Below are positions 11,125 through 22,140 of a stretch of 64,000 bases of DNA, in pieces. Source of the stretch: Taudactylus pleione (taxonomy: Eukaryota > Chordata > Amphibia > Anura > Myobatrachidae); the NCBI GenBank assembly GCA_031769625.1, contig JAUIMM010000088.1:8871501-8935500 (forward strand). The letters are read 5' to 3'. Position 1 is the first letter of the stretch; each line of letters opens with the position of its first letter. The position numbers and the translations under genes are program-made. The notes under the pieces are model-generated. The model had not been told where the DNA came from, did no database searches, and worked only from the letters and a program-made list of their open reading frames with translations.

Positions 11125-12030
11125 CAATTATAAATATTACACTGCGGTATCAATGCCCTACAATGTCACGAGATTTTTTTATGAATAAAAATAACACACT
11201 GCGCTACCACTTAGTGTCACAAGATTAATTATGAATAAGAATAACACACTGCCCTACCACTTAGTATCACAAGATTAATTATTTATGAATAAAAATAACA
11301 CACTGCGCTGCCACGTTGTGTCACAAGATTATTTATCAATAAGAATAACACAATGCACTGCCACTTAGTGTCACAAGATTATTTTTGAATAAGAAAAGAA
11401 TAACACACTGCGCTGCCACTTACAGTGTCACAATATTTTTAACGAATACACTGCATTTCCACTAACAATGTGACAATACTTAACAAATACACTGTGTTTC
11501 CACTAACAGTGTCACAATATTTTTTACGAATACACTGCGATTCCACTTAGCGGAAACGCCTTATATTTGTAAAATATATTGTGACACTAACAGTGTCGCA
11601 ATAATTTTTATGAGTACACTGCGCTTTCCACTAACAGTGTCACAATAATTTTTACAAATACACTGCATTTTCCCCTTAGTGGTACAATATTTTTTATGAA
11701 TACACTGCGTTTTCCACTTAGTGTCACAATATTTTGTACGAATACACTGCGTTTTCCACTTAGTGTCACAATATTTTGTACGAATACACTGCGTTTCCAC
11801 TAACAGTGTCACAATATTTTTAACGAATACATTGTGTTTTCCACTTAGTGTCACAATAATTTTTACAAATACACTGCATTTTCCACTTCGCATTACAATA
11901 TTTTATTTATGAATACACTGCGTTGTCCACTTACAGTGTCACAATATTTATTATACACTGCGCTACCACTTACAGTGTCACAAACAATACATGTATGAAT
12001 ATTACACTGCGGTCTGACTGGCAAAGTCAC
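11125..12030. repeat. Tandem array, ~42-58-bp CACTGCG units
   Basis: Roughly 18-20 diverged units of the form ACACTGCG-TTCCACTTAGTGTCACAATATTTT-TACGAAT. Units at 11701-11800 are nearly identical at about 42 bp; earlier units (11130-11400) are longer. Each unit holds an internal GTGTCAC/CACTTAGTG inverted word. Explains the antisense 110-codon open frame at 11561-11893. Confidence 0.85.
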
Positions 12031-12289
12031 AGTAAAAAAAAAAATAATATAGTACACTAGGGTACAGCACAAAAAAACATATATATTATTTTTTTATTAA
12101 TTAAATTATTAGCTTTTATTTTTTTATACACTGGGCACCCTTGGATGGACAGAGCACCACTTGTTGTACACAGTAGACCCTGGATGGACACAGCAACCCC
12201 TGGAAGGGCACAGCAGACCCTGCCTTTAATGGGTACAGCATCAGTTGTTAAAATGAAGTTTTAAATCACGTAAAAAATCCACCTGCCGC

Positions 12290-12695
12290 AAACACCTGCA
12301 ATCAAAAAAACACCTGCCCCATACTTGGGGACCCCTCTGAAGTCTATTTCGCTAGTTTTTACGTTTATCCCCTAACTTTTAACTTTTTCGCCCCAAAATT
12401 AAAGTACTTTTTTGGGGTGTTCTAAAGTCTTTTTTTTTTTTTTGACACAGTTTTTTTTGGGGGGGACTGTCCCAAGGGTGCAGGGTGGTTTCCCAAAGTT
12501 TGCACCCCAAAACCCCAATTCTGCACTTTTTTCCACCTGCTATTCATTGGCGAAACTTGCCCGCCGATTACATTGAACGCGAAAAAAGTATTTGGAATTG
12601 AATACGGGGATAAGTTTTCACCTGGCGAAATGACGTCATCCGCGATACTTTTTCGCGGATTACGACTTTTCGCTGCTAATTGAATACGGCCATAT
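12290..12695 (-). mobile_element. GCGAAAA-rich MITE family, inverted partial copy
   Basis: Reverse complement matches 25300-25600 closely (AGCAGGTGGAAAAAAGTGCA, AATTGGGGTTTTGGGGTGCA, ACTAGCGAAATAGACT). Ends at ATTGAATACGGCC, a Harbinger-like terminus. Contains poly(T) tracts near 12430-12460. Non-coding. Confidence 0.7.
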
Positions 12696-13188
12696 GTTTG
12701 GTATATAACAAGTTGGGTACATCTGAAAAAGGACAACTCTGAGCACTAGTAGAGATGAGCAGAAGGCATGACCTGGAGAAGATGATGACACAGAAAGAGA
12801 ATAGCAAAGCAGAAGGAAACCGGATACAACAATGCACCATTTCTCACATGCCGGCTGTCCAACTGGCAGCCCTCCAAGGCTTCTGTGTGGTTTCCCATCT
12901 CCTTCTAAGTGTCCATAGGTCTGAGCTGAATAAAAATATTAGGTAATGGAGGAGACCCAGTTATTTACTGACATTGATGACAGTTGCAAATCCGGACAGA
13001 ACAGACATTTACTTTCATTGAATGACTTGTACTAAATAGATAAATGCTAATTGCTGATTTCTTGATATGGTTTGTGATTACAGTTTACACGTTTGAGCAA
13101 CGTTAGTAAATAACCCAAAGCAGTATATTTTATAGCATGGTGACTACCTAAATCCTGCATTGTGGTCCTTACTATATATATATGTAGG
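12696..13188. other. Unassigned
   Basis: No repeat boundaries or coding signal recognised. Confidence 0.4.
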
Positions 13189-13440
13189 CAGTGTTGGACT
13201 GGGGCATAAAGGGCCCACGGAAGGGGCGTGATCTGCCAGTGGATGGTGTGGTCATCACCTGGAGTGGCGTGGCGATGCCCCATAAGGGACATAATAATAT
13301 TATCTAACCTCAGATTCGCAGACAGCATGCTGTGTAAGATGCACTGCTATCTGTGTACTAAAGGCCCACTGCACCACACATATCAGCTAATTAGCATCGG
13401 CCCAGTACCCGTAGTCGGTGGCTATCGGTGAAAAAAAACA
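13189..13440. mobile_element. hAT-like terminal fragment
   Basis: Begins CAGTGTTGGACTGGGGCAT, a terminus typical of widespread vertebrate hAT elements (CAGTGGCGGACTGG-like). GGGCCCAC and AAGGCCCACTGC words follow. The opposite end was not located. Confidence 0.45.
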
Positions 13441-13702
13441 GTAATTGTGCCCCTTTAAGCCTAATACATTTTACCTGTGTCCACTTTAGTCTAATAATTA
13501 TAATCTGTGCCTGCTTTAGTAAAATAACAACATCTGTGCTATCTTTAGTGTAATAAATATTATTGGTGCCCCTCTAGTCTGAAAATAATAACCTGTGACC
13601 CATATAGTAAAATAATATGTGCCCACTTTAGTCTGAAAATAATATTTGCACTCTTTAATAATGTGTAACTCCTTTAGTCTATTAATACTAATATGTGCCC
13701 CT

Positions 13703-13733
<31 letters not shown>

Positions 13734-13765
13734 TAATAATGTTTCCTTTATTAAAATAGTAATAA
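13441..13765. repeat. Degenerate tandem repeat with (TAA)n
   Basis: About eight diverged units of 40-50 bp of the type TGTGCCCCTTTAGTCTAATAATAATA, ending in a (TAA)n microsatellite at 13702-13740. Confidence 0.7.
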
Positions 13766-14231
13766 TCAGTGCCGGATTTTACCTAAGGGCTGCGGGGCTG
13801 CAGCCACCCCAGTAAAATTTGCTACTTTAGTGAACCAGTTGCAGTCTGTGACAGCACTGACTACACTGTGACTGGAGGTGGCTTCCCATTGGAAGCGCCA
13901 CCTGGCAGTCACGCAAAAGGATAGGCAGTCCCAGGGTATATTGTCTCCTTCCCCTGGGACTGCCAGTCCGGACTGCGATTAGCAGAGTGGCTTCTAGTGG
14001 AAGCCTGTGCTCTACCTTTCGGGCAGCCCTAGAGGGCTTCTCTGGGCTGCAACCAATGAAGTCCCCAGAAGCCAGTTATGTGTAGCACCACCGCCACTCA
14101 TACGGCAGTCCTGGCTCCTGCTAGATTAATTGCACAGGCGTCGGGACCCGGCCGGCCTCGGCCAGACCAGCAGCAGCGGCAGCCCCTCACAAGAAGGCAG
14201 GAGCCACTGCTGGTAATAATATTTGTCCCAG
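13766..14231. other. Unassigned GC-richer segment
   Basis: Starts CAGTGCCGGATTTTACC, a dispersed-repeat-like terminus. 13894-13908 (AGCGCCACCTGGCAG) resembles a reverse-strand CTCF site. The first part of the open frame at 14078 falls here but only its later part is mariner. Confidence 0.35.
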
Positions 14232-15500
14232 GGGAAACAATTAGCCATACTGCAGTATTTCAGTGGCGGAAGCACTTCAAAGAGGGTCATACGCGAGTGA
14301 CTGATGCAGCGCGTTCTGGGAGACCATCCACTGAGGTTACAGATGTCAACATTGTGGAGATGTTGCAAAATTACAGAGAGTTAACTTTACGCAAACTGTT
14401 GGCTTCACTTGGCATCTCATTCAAACAGTTTCAGCATATTGTGACAAAGGAACTGAAAATGCATCACGTGTGTACCAGGTGGGTACCCAGAAATGTCACA
14501 GAAGAGCAGATGCGATGACGAGTTGAATCGTGCAAGAACACTGGCCCTGATTCAGAGCCGGACGCTCTTTCAGAGCGCTCGCTCTGAATCAGGGCGGCAT
14601 TATTTTTTTTGTCCCGGCCTCCTGGTCGCTCGCTAAGCTGTGAGTGACCACCCACAGCTTTTGCTAGCGGCCAGGTGATGGTCAAGATTGGCCACGACCA
14701 TTGGGCTTGCGACGAGACCCTTGCGGTAGGGTCTCGTCCATCGCAAGCCCCAGTGAGCTTCCTGCTCTAATAGAGCCAGAAGCTCACTACTGAGGCAGGT
14801 GTTCCTTCGGGAACGCCTCCGTTTGGCTAGCCACCTCCCCACCCGCCTCCAAAACGGGGCGAGCTGTCAATCACAAGCGACAGCTGCCCTGTTTTGGTGC
14901 GAGACCGGTAGCGATGGAGCACCTGTCGCTGGCTGGGTCTCGCACATGCGCACGGCGGAGCCGGCTCCGGTGTGTGCATGCGCAGTGGGGGACCATCGAC
15001 CCGCTTGCGAGCGGGTCTGAAACAGGCCCACTGTTCGAATGTTGGAGAGGATACTGACGTGTGGTTTTGTCATTATGATCCGGAATCCAACAGTCTAGTG
15101 TATGGAAACACGCAAATTCACCTCTGCCTCAAAAATTCTGTGTGATTCCTTCTGCGTGTAAAGTCATGCTTCTGCTGTTCTTTGATGCGCACGGTATGAT
15201 CCTACAGCACTGGGTTCCCCGTGGACAGACAATTAATGGTGACTACTATGCAAACGTCCTGAAAACCCATTTCCGTGGAACCATGAGGAAGAAAAGACCA
15301 CATTTGCTGAAGAAACAGTGGTTTTTGCTCCAAGACAATGCCCGACCACATGTTGCTGCTGTTGCATTGGCAGCACTGAATGAAATTAATGGGACAGCAC
15401 TGGAACACCCTCCATAAAGCCCGGACTTAGCACCCCATGATTTCTGGGCATTCCCAGCCCTGAAAAAACAACTGTGCGTGAAGAAATTGTCAGACGGTGA
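14232..15500 (+). pseudogene. Mariner transposase, split by a MITE
   Basis: Left block (14235-14535) encodes FQWRKHFKEG, SGRPST and a helix-turn-helix-like stretch of a mariner DNA-binding domain; the first ~35 residues are lost. Right block (15040-15480) resumes with VWFCHYDPES, then VMLLLFFDAHG, LLQDNARPH and, after one stop at 15414-15416, SPDLAPHDFW. The second and third catalytic aspartates (DNARPH and HDFW) are separated by 34 residues, the D34D spacing that defines mariner. The first catalytic region is altered (GEDTD where TGDE is usual). Stops also occur at 14515 and 15142. Interrupted by the MITE at 14543-15029. No terminal inverted repeats recognised; both ends truncated. Dead element. 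Confidence 0.85.
14543..15029 (+). mobile_element. Harbinger-type MITE, GGGCCTGATTCAGA family, inside mariner
   Basis: 487 bp starting GGCCCTGATTCAGAGCC and ending GGGTCTGAAACAGGCCC, flanked by 3-bp TSD ACT (14540-14542, 15030-15032). The left end folds on itself: TGATTCAGAGC at the tip and GCTCTGAATCAGG about 50 bp in. GC-rich interior carries further palindromes (GCAAGCCCAATGG type, GAGCTTCC/GAAGCTC). Six short open frames on both strands are shadows of these palindromes. Confidence 0.88.
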
Positions 15501-15599
15501 AGTGAAGTGAGGATGCTGGTGACTGACATAACAAATGGGCGGGCACATGTAAATACCTGCCTAGTTGTGACATCAGGCATGATACATCAGGCCGATGAT

Positions 15600-15690
15600 T
15601 GGTAAGTGTGTATGTACTTAACAATCCTCAGATATGACGGCGGATCGACCAGACGGATGATCTGTTGTCCTAGTTTGTACCCAGCTTTAT
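15600..15690. mobile_element. Fragment of TTAA-type MITE
   Basis: AGTGTGTATGTACTTAACAATC and GTTTGTACCCAGCTTTA resemble the ends of the TTAA family (GTGTGTACCCAGC). No paired left terminus. Confidence 0.35.
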
Positions 15691-16690
15691 ACGCTATTAA
15701 CACAGCAGCTACATCTTTGGACGCAGCTACTGTGCAATAATATGCTAATGCCGCAGGAGGAGTCTTGTGTAATTAGGCTCCTCCTGCCAGCTTCTGTGAT
15801 TCCAAACTGCATCCAAGAACATTTTCACCTGCAATTGTAAAAATTAAGTTATCGGCGATATCTCATACTTACCTTCCTCTTGCGGAATGGCCTGCTGCCC
15901 CCATACAGTAGAATGAGGACAGAATTCATCAAGCTCCGAAAATACAATATTTTCGGAGCTTGACTGCGGGAGCATTCGCCATCTTCAGATGGCGAATGCT
16001 CCAGCTCGTATATCGCAACCCGCTCCTTCCCTCTGCCCCTGTCAGCTCCTTCCGCCGGACTTCTGGGCTTTTGTGCGCATGTGTGACCTGTAGGTCGCGC
16101 ATGCAGACTCCCGTCACTGCTCTGAAAGGTGCTCGCTGGGACAGCTGATTTCGCATCAGCTGTCACCACACTGGAGCAATGATGAATTGCTCCGGATTCC
16201 AGCAGCGAGTTAGTATGTTAATTATCGGTGTCCCGAGAAGTAGCATCATGAATAGGGCCTGATTCAGCAGATGACAGAATTACAAAGTTGCATACAAGCG
16301 GCTGTGCAATTCTGTCCTGCAAAAATGCAAATGCAACAGGAGGTGTCTGTCACAGTCGGTCACAGTCTGAGATCACCTTCGCAACCATCGAAACTGATGG
16401 CTGCGATGGTTGCCCCTTAGAGCTGGCTGCGGTAGCTGAAGCCTACTGCAGCTTGTCCTGGTAGCCTGTGAGGTCAGGAAGTCGGCGTCCATGGATGCAG
16501 ACCATGATCTCACCACTCCCAGAAAACGGGAGCGACAACCCCGTTTCCATTCCCGTACAGCCCACATACGCCTCTGCTTGCCAATGAGGCAGAGGCATAG
16601 CAGGGCCAGCGTGCCATTTCACAGGACCCGTTCTGCACATGCGCAGATTCCCAAACAGTTGGAAAAGGTTTAATAATTAGGGCCCATCTA
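15691..16690. mobile_element. Mosaic of Harbinger-like MITE pieces
   Basis: Several inverted pairs are visible: CAAGCTCCGAAAATA/TATTTTCGGAGCTTG (15929-15963), GCATTCGCCATCT/AGATGGCGAATGC (15971-16001), and the family terminus GGGCCTGATTCAGCAGATGAC at 16255. A GGGCCC end lies at 16680-16685. At least two elements meet at about 16254, but TSDs are not clear. Several short open frames on both strands are repeat shadows. Confidence 0.5.
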
Positions 16691-17190
16691 GGAAATGTTG
16701 ATAAACAGATCCGATAAAACATTCCTTATTGCCACAACATGCAGTGATAAGGAACAGGATTTTGAGGTCTTCACTTCCACCAATGATAAATAGGCCCTAA
16801 TATTCTCAGTGATAAATATAATTTAATTACAATATTGCTGGCATAAAGTCACAGCATATATTACTAAAATTTAAAAAAGAAACAAAGTGAGGCTTTGGAT
16901 AATTGAATTACATTTTTAACTAAATAGTTTTTTGTATATGCAGGCCCTCTAGACTAGTGACACAATGCAAACAGAGAACCAAGTTGGTTTACTTAGGGGA
17001 AAAAAATATTTTTAAAGGTGACTTTATGCCGTAAGCCTAAAAGGAGCCTTTACATTCACATTTTCTACAATGGCCCAAAAACTTCAGTGTCTGGGCCATT
17101 TCTAACAAAGGTTAGACATGCTGATAAAATATAAATATCTTTACAAATTAGGCATTTCTCAGTTAACTAGCTGATACAGATGATACACTA
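16691..17190. other. Unassigned AT-rich DNA
   Basis: Nothing recognised. Confidence 0.4.
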
Positions 17191-17191
17191 A

Positions 17192-17500
17192 AGCTGGCCA
17201 CACATCTAAAGATTATCTGTCCAACCAGCCAACTAGTTGATTGTATTCCTTACCAGATTTTCATTCCAACCAATCAGCAATTTGCTCCCAAATGCAGGAA
17301 AATGGACCAAAACTGTTGTTTGAACAAATAGTTTAGATCAAACATGTAACAAACTTGTCTGAACGACCATTTTCATCTGTTTTCTGGCATTTAGGACCAA
17401 ATTGCTGATCATCATTTACTCCCATACCTTACCAGATTTTCATTCCAACCAATCAACAAGTTGGCTGGTTGGATGTAAGTTGGTCTAGTGTGTGGCCAGC
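17192..17500. mobile_element. TTAA-type MITE
   Basis: Ends AAGCTGGCCACACA and TGTGTGGCCAGCT; flanks CTAA (17188-17191) and TTAA (17501-17504). Subterminal inverted blocks CCAACCAGCCAACTAGTTGAT and, near the right end, ACCAATCAACAAGTTGGC. A TTAA target with 5'-RG termini fits Kolobok better than piggyBac; superfamily is inferred. Confidence 0.75.
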
Positions 17501-17504
17501 TTAA

Positions 17505-18420
17505 GTTTGACATTAATACTGAGTAAATTGTGTTTTAGTCTGATGTACTCCAAGTTATGCTTCCTGGTAGTAGATTATTCAGTGTGTGAAGCTGGGCAGG
17601 AAATAACTGAACATGTTGGGGGCATGTGCTCTCTACACAACTAGAAGAGACTTTCTAAATGTGGAGCAATAGGCAATTCCATCAGCATGTCATGAACTCT
17701 GCCATGTAAAACAATGACGAATCAGAACTGTTCTAGTAATTTTAGAAGCATAGGAGAGTGGAGGTTCATTAGGACAATGTCACATTGAGAAGATGCAATC
17801 AGTATTAAATCAAATATAATACAGTTAACTGGAGAAAAATGTACAATGTAATCACAATGTGACAAAATATTGGATTGTTTTTCATCTATATGTAACTATC
17901 AAGCAAAACATCTAGTCCCCTTGCTTGTGTTTGTTGGGATGGTGGGCTTGGGCAGCAAAGAACTACTCTATATTTGAATATATATGTATTTGTTTCACAT
18001 GACAATGTGGAACAAATACATTGAAACGTTGGATGGTTTTTGCTGCCTGCTTATACTAATTTGAGAGACCTGAGTGCGACCCTTTCCTTGCTGCATTTGG
18101 TCCCCCATCTGGAACAGGACTCCCGGGAGGGCACTGGGCGAAATACTGAGCCACTGGGTTAATTGTGACTGCCGTCTTCAGTCCAGCTGTCACTGCACCA
18201 GAGCAATGTTGAGCGAGCGAGTTAGATACTCAATTATCGGGACTGGGCAGCCACCAATAATAGCAATACGAATAGACCCCATTGAAAAAAATATCTCAAA
18301 TAAATAAAGCAGTTTTTAAATGAGTAGTTGGGAGTACTGATTATTGATTGTTATAAATATTATACCGTTTTGAAAGCAGTCATTTATTTATCCATTACTT
18401 TAACACTGTCATGTAAGGAC
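17505..18420. other. Unassigned, with repeat fragments
   Basis: 18000-18035 (ACAAATACATTGAAACGTTGG) looks like a decayed piece of the CTGAxGA-GAAAC motif discussed under findings. 18100-18290 shares CAGCTGTCAC-CA-C-GAGCAATG and AATTATCGG with 16140-16250, so is a related MITE fragment. Confidence 0.4.
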
Positions 18421-18623
18421 CAGGGATGTGCGGTCAGGTGAGGCAGAGCCTTTCCTGTCATACTTAGGTATAGTCCACAGTTTTTAGTATAAAAATTATA
18501 AGAAGAATGTTAAGAAAATATTATAACCATCTTCTTTGTATTTTTATAGTCAAAACTCTGGAGTAAAAAGTGTATGGCGGGTGAGGCACTGCCTCCCCTG
18601 TCTACCTATTCTGCACATCCCTG
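18421..18623. mobile_element. hAT-type MITE, CAGGGATGTGC ends
   Basis: 203 bp beginning CAGGGATGTGCGG and ending CTGCACATCCCTG, inverted termini of 11-12 bp, with inner GGTGAGGCAG/CTGCCTCCCC words. Flanking 8-mers do not match. Non-coding. Confidence 0.65.
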
Positions 18624-18887
18624 ATCAAAACACACCAAATTTCCAGCACTATATACTGCTGCACCTTTGTATCTGTAATCTGGCTCTGACACTAGTCAGT
18701 GCCTTCCCAGCCAGTTACCTCACCACACGTCACTGGTAAGGATGACAGGTCTTAAGGACCCCTTGTCCTTTGCATAGGTGTTTTGAGGGGATGACAGTTT
18801 CCTGGTTCTGTGATACTTCTGTGTTCTAGTCATATCACAAGTAGGGTAGCCAACCTCTGCACTCTCTACACTCTGATTAAAATGATT

Positions 18888-18956
18888 CTTATTATTTATT
18901 TATTAACATTTATTTATATAGCACCAGCATATTACGCTGTGCTGTATTTTTCTGCT
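18888..18956 (-). repeat. SINE 3'-tail fragment
   Basis: TTATTTATTTATTAACATTTATTTATATAGC then CAGCATATTACGC-GTGCTGTA: the tail and adjoining end of the V-type SINE seen complete at 44256-44618, here 5'-truncated. Confidence 0.7.
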
Positions 18957-19083
18957 CACACTACTAAAACCATTTAGTCACATGATGTCCATCTTAGAGG
19001 CAGTCTCACAGTGCCGAATGCTCCCAGGAGAGAACCACTTGGCTAGAGTAGCTATCAAAAACATGCTGCGTCCTGTCAGGGCT

Positions 19084-19432
19084 GGGTATGGGATACTGGC
19101 GCTTTGGATCCTGGTGGTCAGAATCCCGATGCTGGCATGCAGACAGGGTTAGGATACTGACACCTGTTGGTCAGTATCCTAAACCCCCCTCTCCCTACCC
19201 CTACCCCCCCTTTCCCGGTGCCTAAACCTAACCTCCCCGACCCCACACCATAAACCTAACCCTCCCCCCATACTGTCTAACCCTTAACCACCCCCTAGTG
19301 CCTAACTTTAACACTCCCCCTATAACCCCAGGACTTACCATCGAATGCCGGCACCGGAATTCTGACAGGTGTCGGGATTCCAGCGCCGGCATTCTAAGCG
19401 CCGGCATCCTGTCGGTATCTTGACCAGATCCC
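19084..19432. mobile_element. Telomere-like MITE
   Basis: Ends GGGTATGGGATACTGGCG and, inverted, GGTATCTTGACCAGATCCC. The middle holds CCTAACC-CCC repeats resembling degenerate telomere sequence. Inner palindromes GACACCTG/CAGGTGTC and GCGCCGGC. TSD not resolved. Confidence 0.65.
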
Positions 19433-20015
19433 TCCTACCAAGCTGCTTTGTCAGGAAAGGACAGGTCATAAGAGACAAAGCTGAATTTAATGGGTTGGAG
19501 AAGGTAGAATCGTGAGTTACAATGAGGGGTCAAGCTGGAGTTGATGAACAGGCAAACAAAATAACACTCTTTAAAGACAGCAAAATCTAAATCCAAACTT
19601 TGCTCATGCAAGGCATAGTAGGAGTGAGGGCTTTATAAAGAACGCATACCAGTGAGGTTTTTTAGTCCTGATTGTATTGACCTTTAGCAGATATGTGGAG
19701 TCTGCTATGTTATGTAAGAATGCTGCAGTTGTCAGTATTGAGGGTGGCAGGTCCTCAAAGTCTAGTTAGCATGATTAGTAACCCCATTCAGCGTAGTAAC
19801 AGAGTGATTTTCTGGCACTAAGAAGGAGAGCACTGTTTGGGGCATCCTAAGCCCAATGCAAGTGCCGCTGGGCAGAGACCGTGTCCCCCCTCCCCCCAGT
19901 GCCCAACTTCCTGGGCTGCAGCACTGCTCGCACACCCCTTAATACGTCCCTGAACCCATGAATGGATTAGAACAAATGGCTGGTTATAATGCAGTAATAT
20001 AATTGACATAAATTG
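19433..20015. other. Unassigned
   Basis: No coding or repeat boundary recognised. Confidence 0.4.
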
Positions 20016-20019
20016 TTAA

Positions 20020-20339
20020 GCTGCATACACACGTAAAGATTTTCTGTCCAATCATCCAACTAGTTGATTGGTTGGAATGAAAATCTGGTAATGTATAGGA
20101 GTAACTGATGATCAGCAATTTGCTCCTAAATGCCAGAAAACAGATGAAAATGGTCGGTCAGACAAGTTTGTTAAATATTTGATCTAAACAATTTATTCAA
20201 ACAACAGTTTTTGTCCATTTTCTGGCGTTTGGGAGCAAATTGCTGATTGTCATTTGCTGTCATACCTTACCAGATTTTCATTCCAACCAATCAACTAGTT
20301 GGATGGTTGGACAGAAAATCGTTACGTGTGTACCCAGCC
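20020..20339. mobile_element. TTAA-type MITE
   Basis: Flanked by TTAA (20016-20019) and TTAG (20340-20343). Inverted ends CTGCATACACACGTAAAGAT and the complement of ATCGTTACGTGTGTACCCAG. Long subterminal match: CCAACTAGTTGATTGGTTGG at left and its complement near 20290. Close relative of 17192 and 39001. Confidence 0.8.
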
Positions 20340-20420
20340 TTAGTGATCAGTTTCACATTACAAGGGGAGTGTACTTAATGATAGCAATGGTTGATAATTA
20401 ATCTTAATATAAAAGAGTAC

Positions 20421-20758
20421 AGGTGCCTACACACTAGACGACTTGCAAAAGATGCAATGTCACCAACGATTTTCCCTGAAATCCCCCGGCAACTCCCCTG
20501 CACTCCCAGACAAACGATATCTTGCATAAACTGTCCAATGTGACTAACGATCTGACCAACGACATTAATCTGGTTAACGAGATTGGCAGATCTTGTCTGC
20601 TGTAGGCAAGATCTGAAGATGCGATGTACGACCCACGGGGATGCACAACGGCATCGTGATCGCGAGTAGACACTCACAATTTGGACATATTTTACACAAT
20701 TTGTCGTTCTGTTGAAATTGGGCAAATCGTGCAAAATATCTTCTAGTGTGTACGCACC
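20421..20758. mobile_element. TTAA-type MITE, subfamily 2
   Basis: Ends AGGTGCCTACACACTAGACG and the complement AGGTGCGTACACACTAGAAG; TTAA at 20759-20762, left site decayed (GTAC). The interior carries AGATCTTGCC and TCACATTGG palindromic words shared with 60298-60612. Confidence 0.75.
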
Positions 20759-20762
20759 TTAA

Positions 20763-21925
20763 GGGTGTTAGGAAATGGCCATTGCCATGTTCAATTTATT
20801 AGTGAGAGAAAGCATCTTCGGACCAATGTCCCCCAATAGTCTCCATCCCCATGCTGATCATCCTAGAGTCTGGACACTATGTTAAAGGGACATTACATGA
20901 GTCTCTCACAATGACATGACAAGGTACTATTGCACCTGAGAGTATTTTGCCAATCAGGAGCGCAAGAGAAAGATGCAGGAAAAAATCATGTAAAAGTACT
21001 GAGTTGATAAACAATAATAGCATTGTCTTATTTGCAACATTTTGCAATAAAATTTTTGACACAGTTTGCAAATTATGTAACTTTTACACCCATGTACGAT
21101 TAGTACAGCATTGGTTACGTGTATCTGGCTTGCATAAGTGGGCTCTTGTAATGCGTATGAGTACCAGGCTTGTATGTGCACATTCTTGTGGCTTTTCCTC
21201 TGTGGAGAAATCCCTCGTCTTAAAACGTATCCTCACAGTTGCAGGCTGGTCCCTCTGATAACATTTACCCATTAAAGGAATATGTGAACTGACCTGTAGT
21301 GTCTGAGAGCTGCCAGCTGCCTCAAACCCAGGAGCCAGAAAATAACTATGTTTTTATCCTAAGTAACCAAATAGTTACTTTGGGCTATATCCAATGTACA
21401 AAATAGTGAGGGACTGGAATGAAATATAGAGTTTTAGGGGGCTGCAGGATGGCAGTAATCTCCCACGCTGTGAGGGAGGGCACTGGAAATCAAAAGACTG
21501 ACACCAATGATGCATTTTAGTTGTAAAATGAAAAGTTTTCATGTCACTCCAGAAGTGTTGCCTGAATAACAATCAGACTACTTTTCTAGTTGCTGAATTC
21601 CTTAGCAGTCAGTAAAGATGATATTACACACATTTTAAAGCACATAGGAATATTATGATAATAAAGTTAAAAAAGCTCAAATTTGCATTCTTTGATTCGG
21701 AATAAAATAAATTGCTCATCTCTCTTCTGTTGTATCTGTTTTTCGGAGAGTAGCCATATTGTTTAAACAAAGTAAAAACTAACAATAGTTGCAGATGCCT
21801 TCCAAGCAATGCCATAGCTGGGCATTAATGCACCCTTGGCTGGCACTGCCACCCCCCCAGCACATGTGAGGTTATGATGTCACAGAAGAGGGTATTGGAA
21901 TCAAGAGGCTGAGCACTGCGCACAT
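20763..21925. other. Unassigned
   Basis: Mixed AT-rich DNA with short open frames on both strands and no recognisable domain. Confidence 0.4.
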
Positions 21926-21990
21926 CTGGCACGGTCCTCAAGGCACCCTACCAGTCCAGGTTTTAAGGATATTCATGCTTTACCATAGGT
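21926..21990. mobile_element. hAT MITE fragment
   Basis: GGTCCTCAAGGCACCC-ACCAGTCCAGGTTTTAAGGATAT matches the left half of the elements at 28295 and 57747. Right half missing. Confidence 0.6.
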
Positions 21991-22111
21991 GACTTTAGTA
22001 CTACCTCAGTCAATTTTTTATTTTTACTATTTCATTTTTTCTTACTATTTTCCAGGTGTCGGGGTGATCTTGTGGCATATAGCTGAGTACGTTCTTATTT
22101 GTAATTTGTCC

Positions 22112-22140
22112 CTGATGAAAGTGCACTGGAAGTGAAATGT
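22112..22140 (+). ncRNA. Hammerhead-like core, probably decayed
   Basis: CTGATGA (22112-22118) and GAAA (22134-22137) are spaced as in a hammerhead ribozyme core, but the intervening stem II is weak (AAGTGCACTGGAAGT) and I cannot pair stems I and III confidently. AATAAAG follows at 22144. See findings. Confidence 0.2.

Larger units (their letters stand above)
9701..12040. mobile_element. Composite hAT transposon remnant
   Basis: Starts with the hAT terminus TAGAGATGTGCGCTGACC, carries a transposase fragment (10359-10560), an acidic opposite-strand reading stretch (about 10630-10800) and a long subterminal tandem array (11125-12030). No matching right terminus was found, so the element is truncated or interrupted by the element at 12290. 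A 42-bp stretch at 10268-10310 is nearly repeated at 10555-10596 (CTATGCCTGCTGCTGGGAGT), an internal duplication. Confidence 0.5.

Noticed and set aside
11125..12030. CRISPR-like spaced repeats
   Set aside because: Whole units, spacers included, are homologous to each other; this is a eukaryotic tandem array in a transposon remnant.
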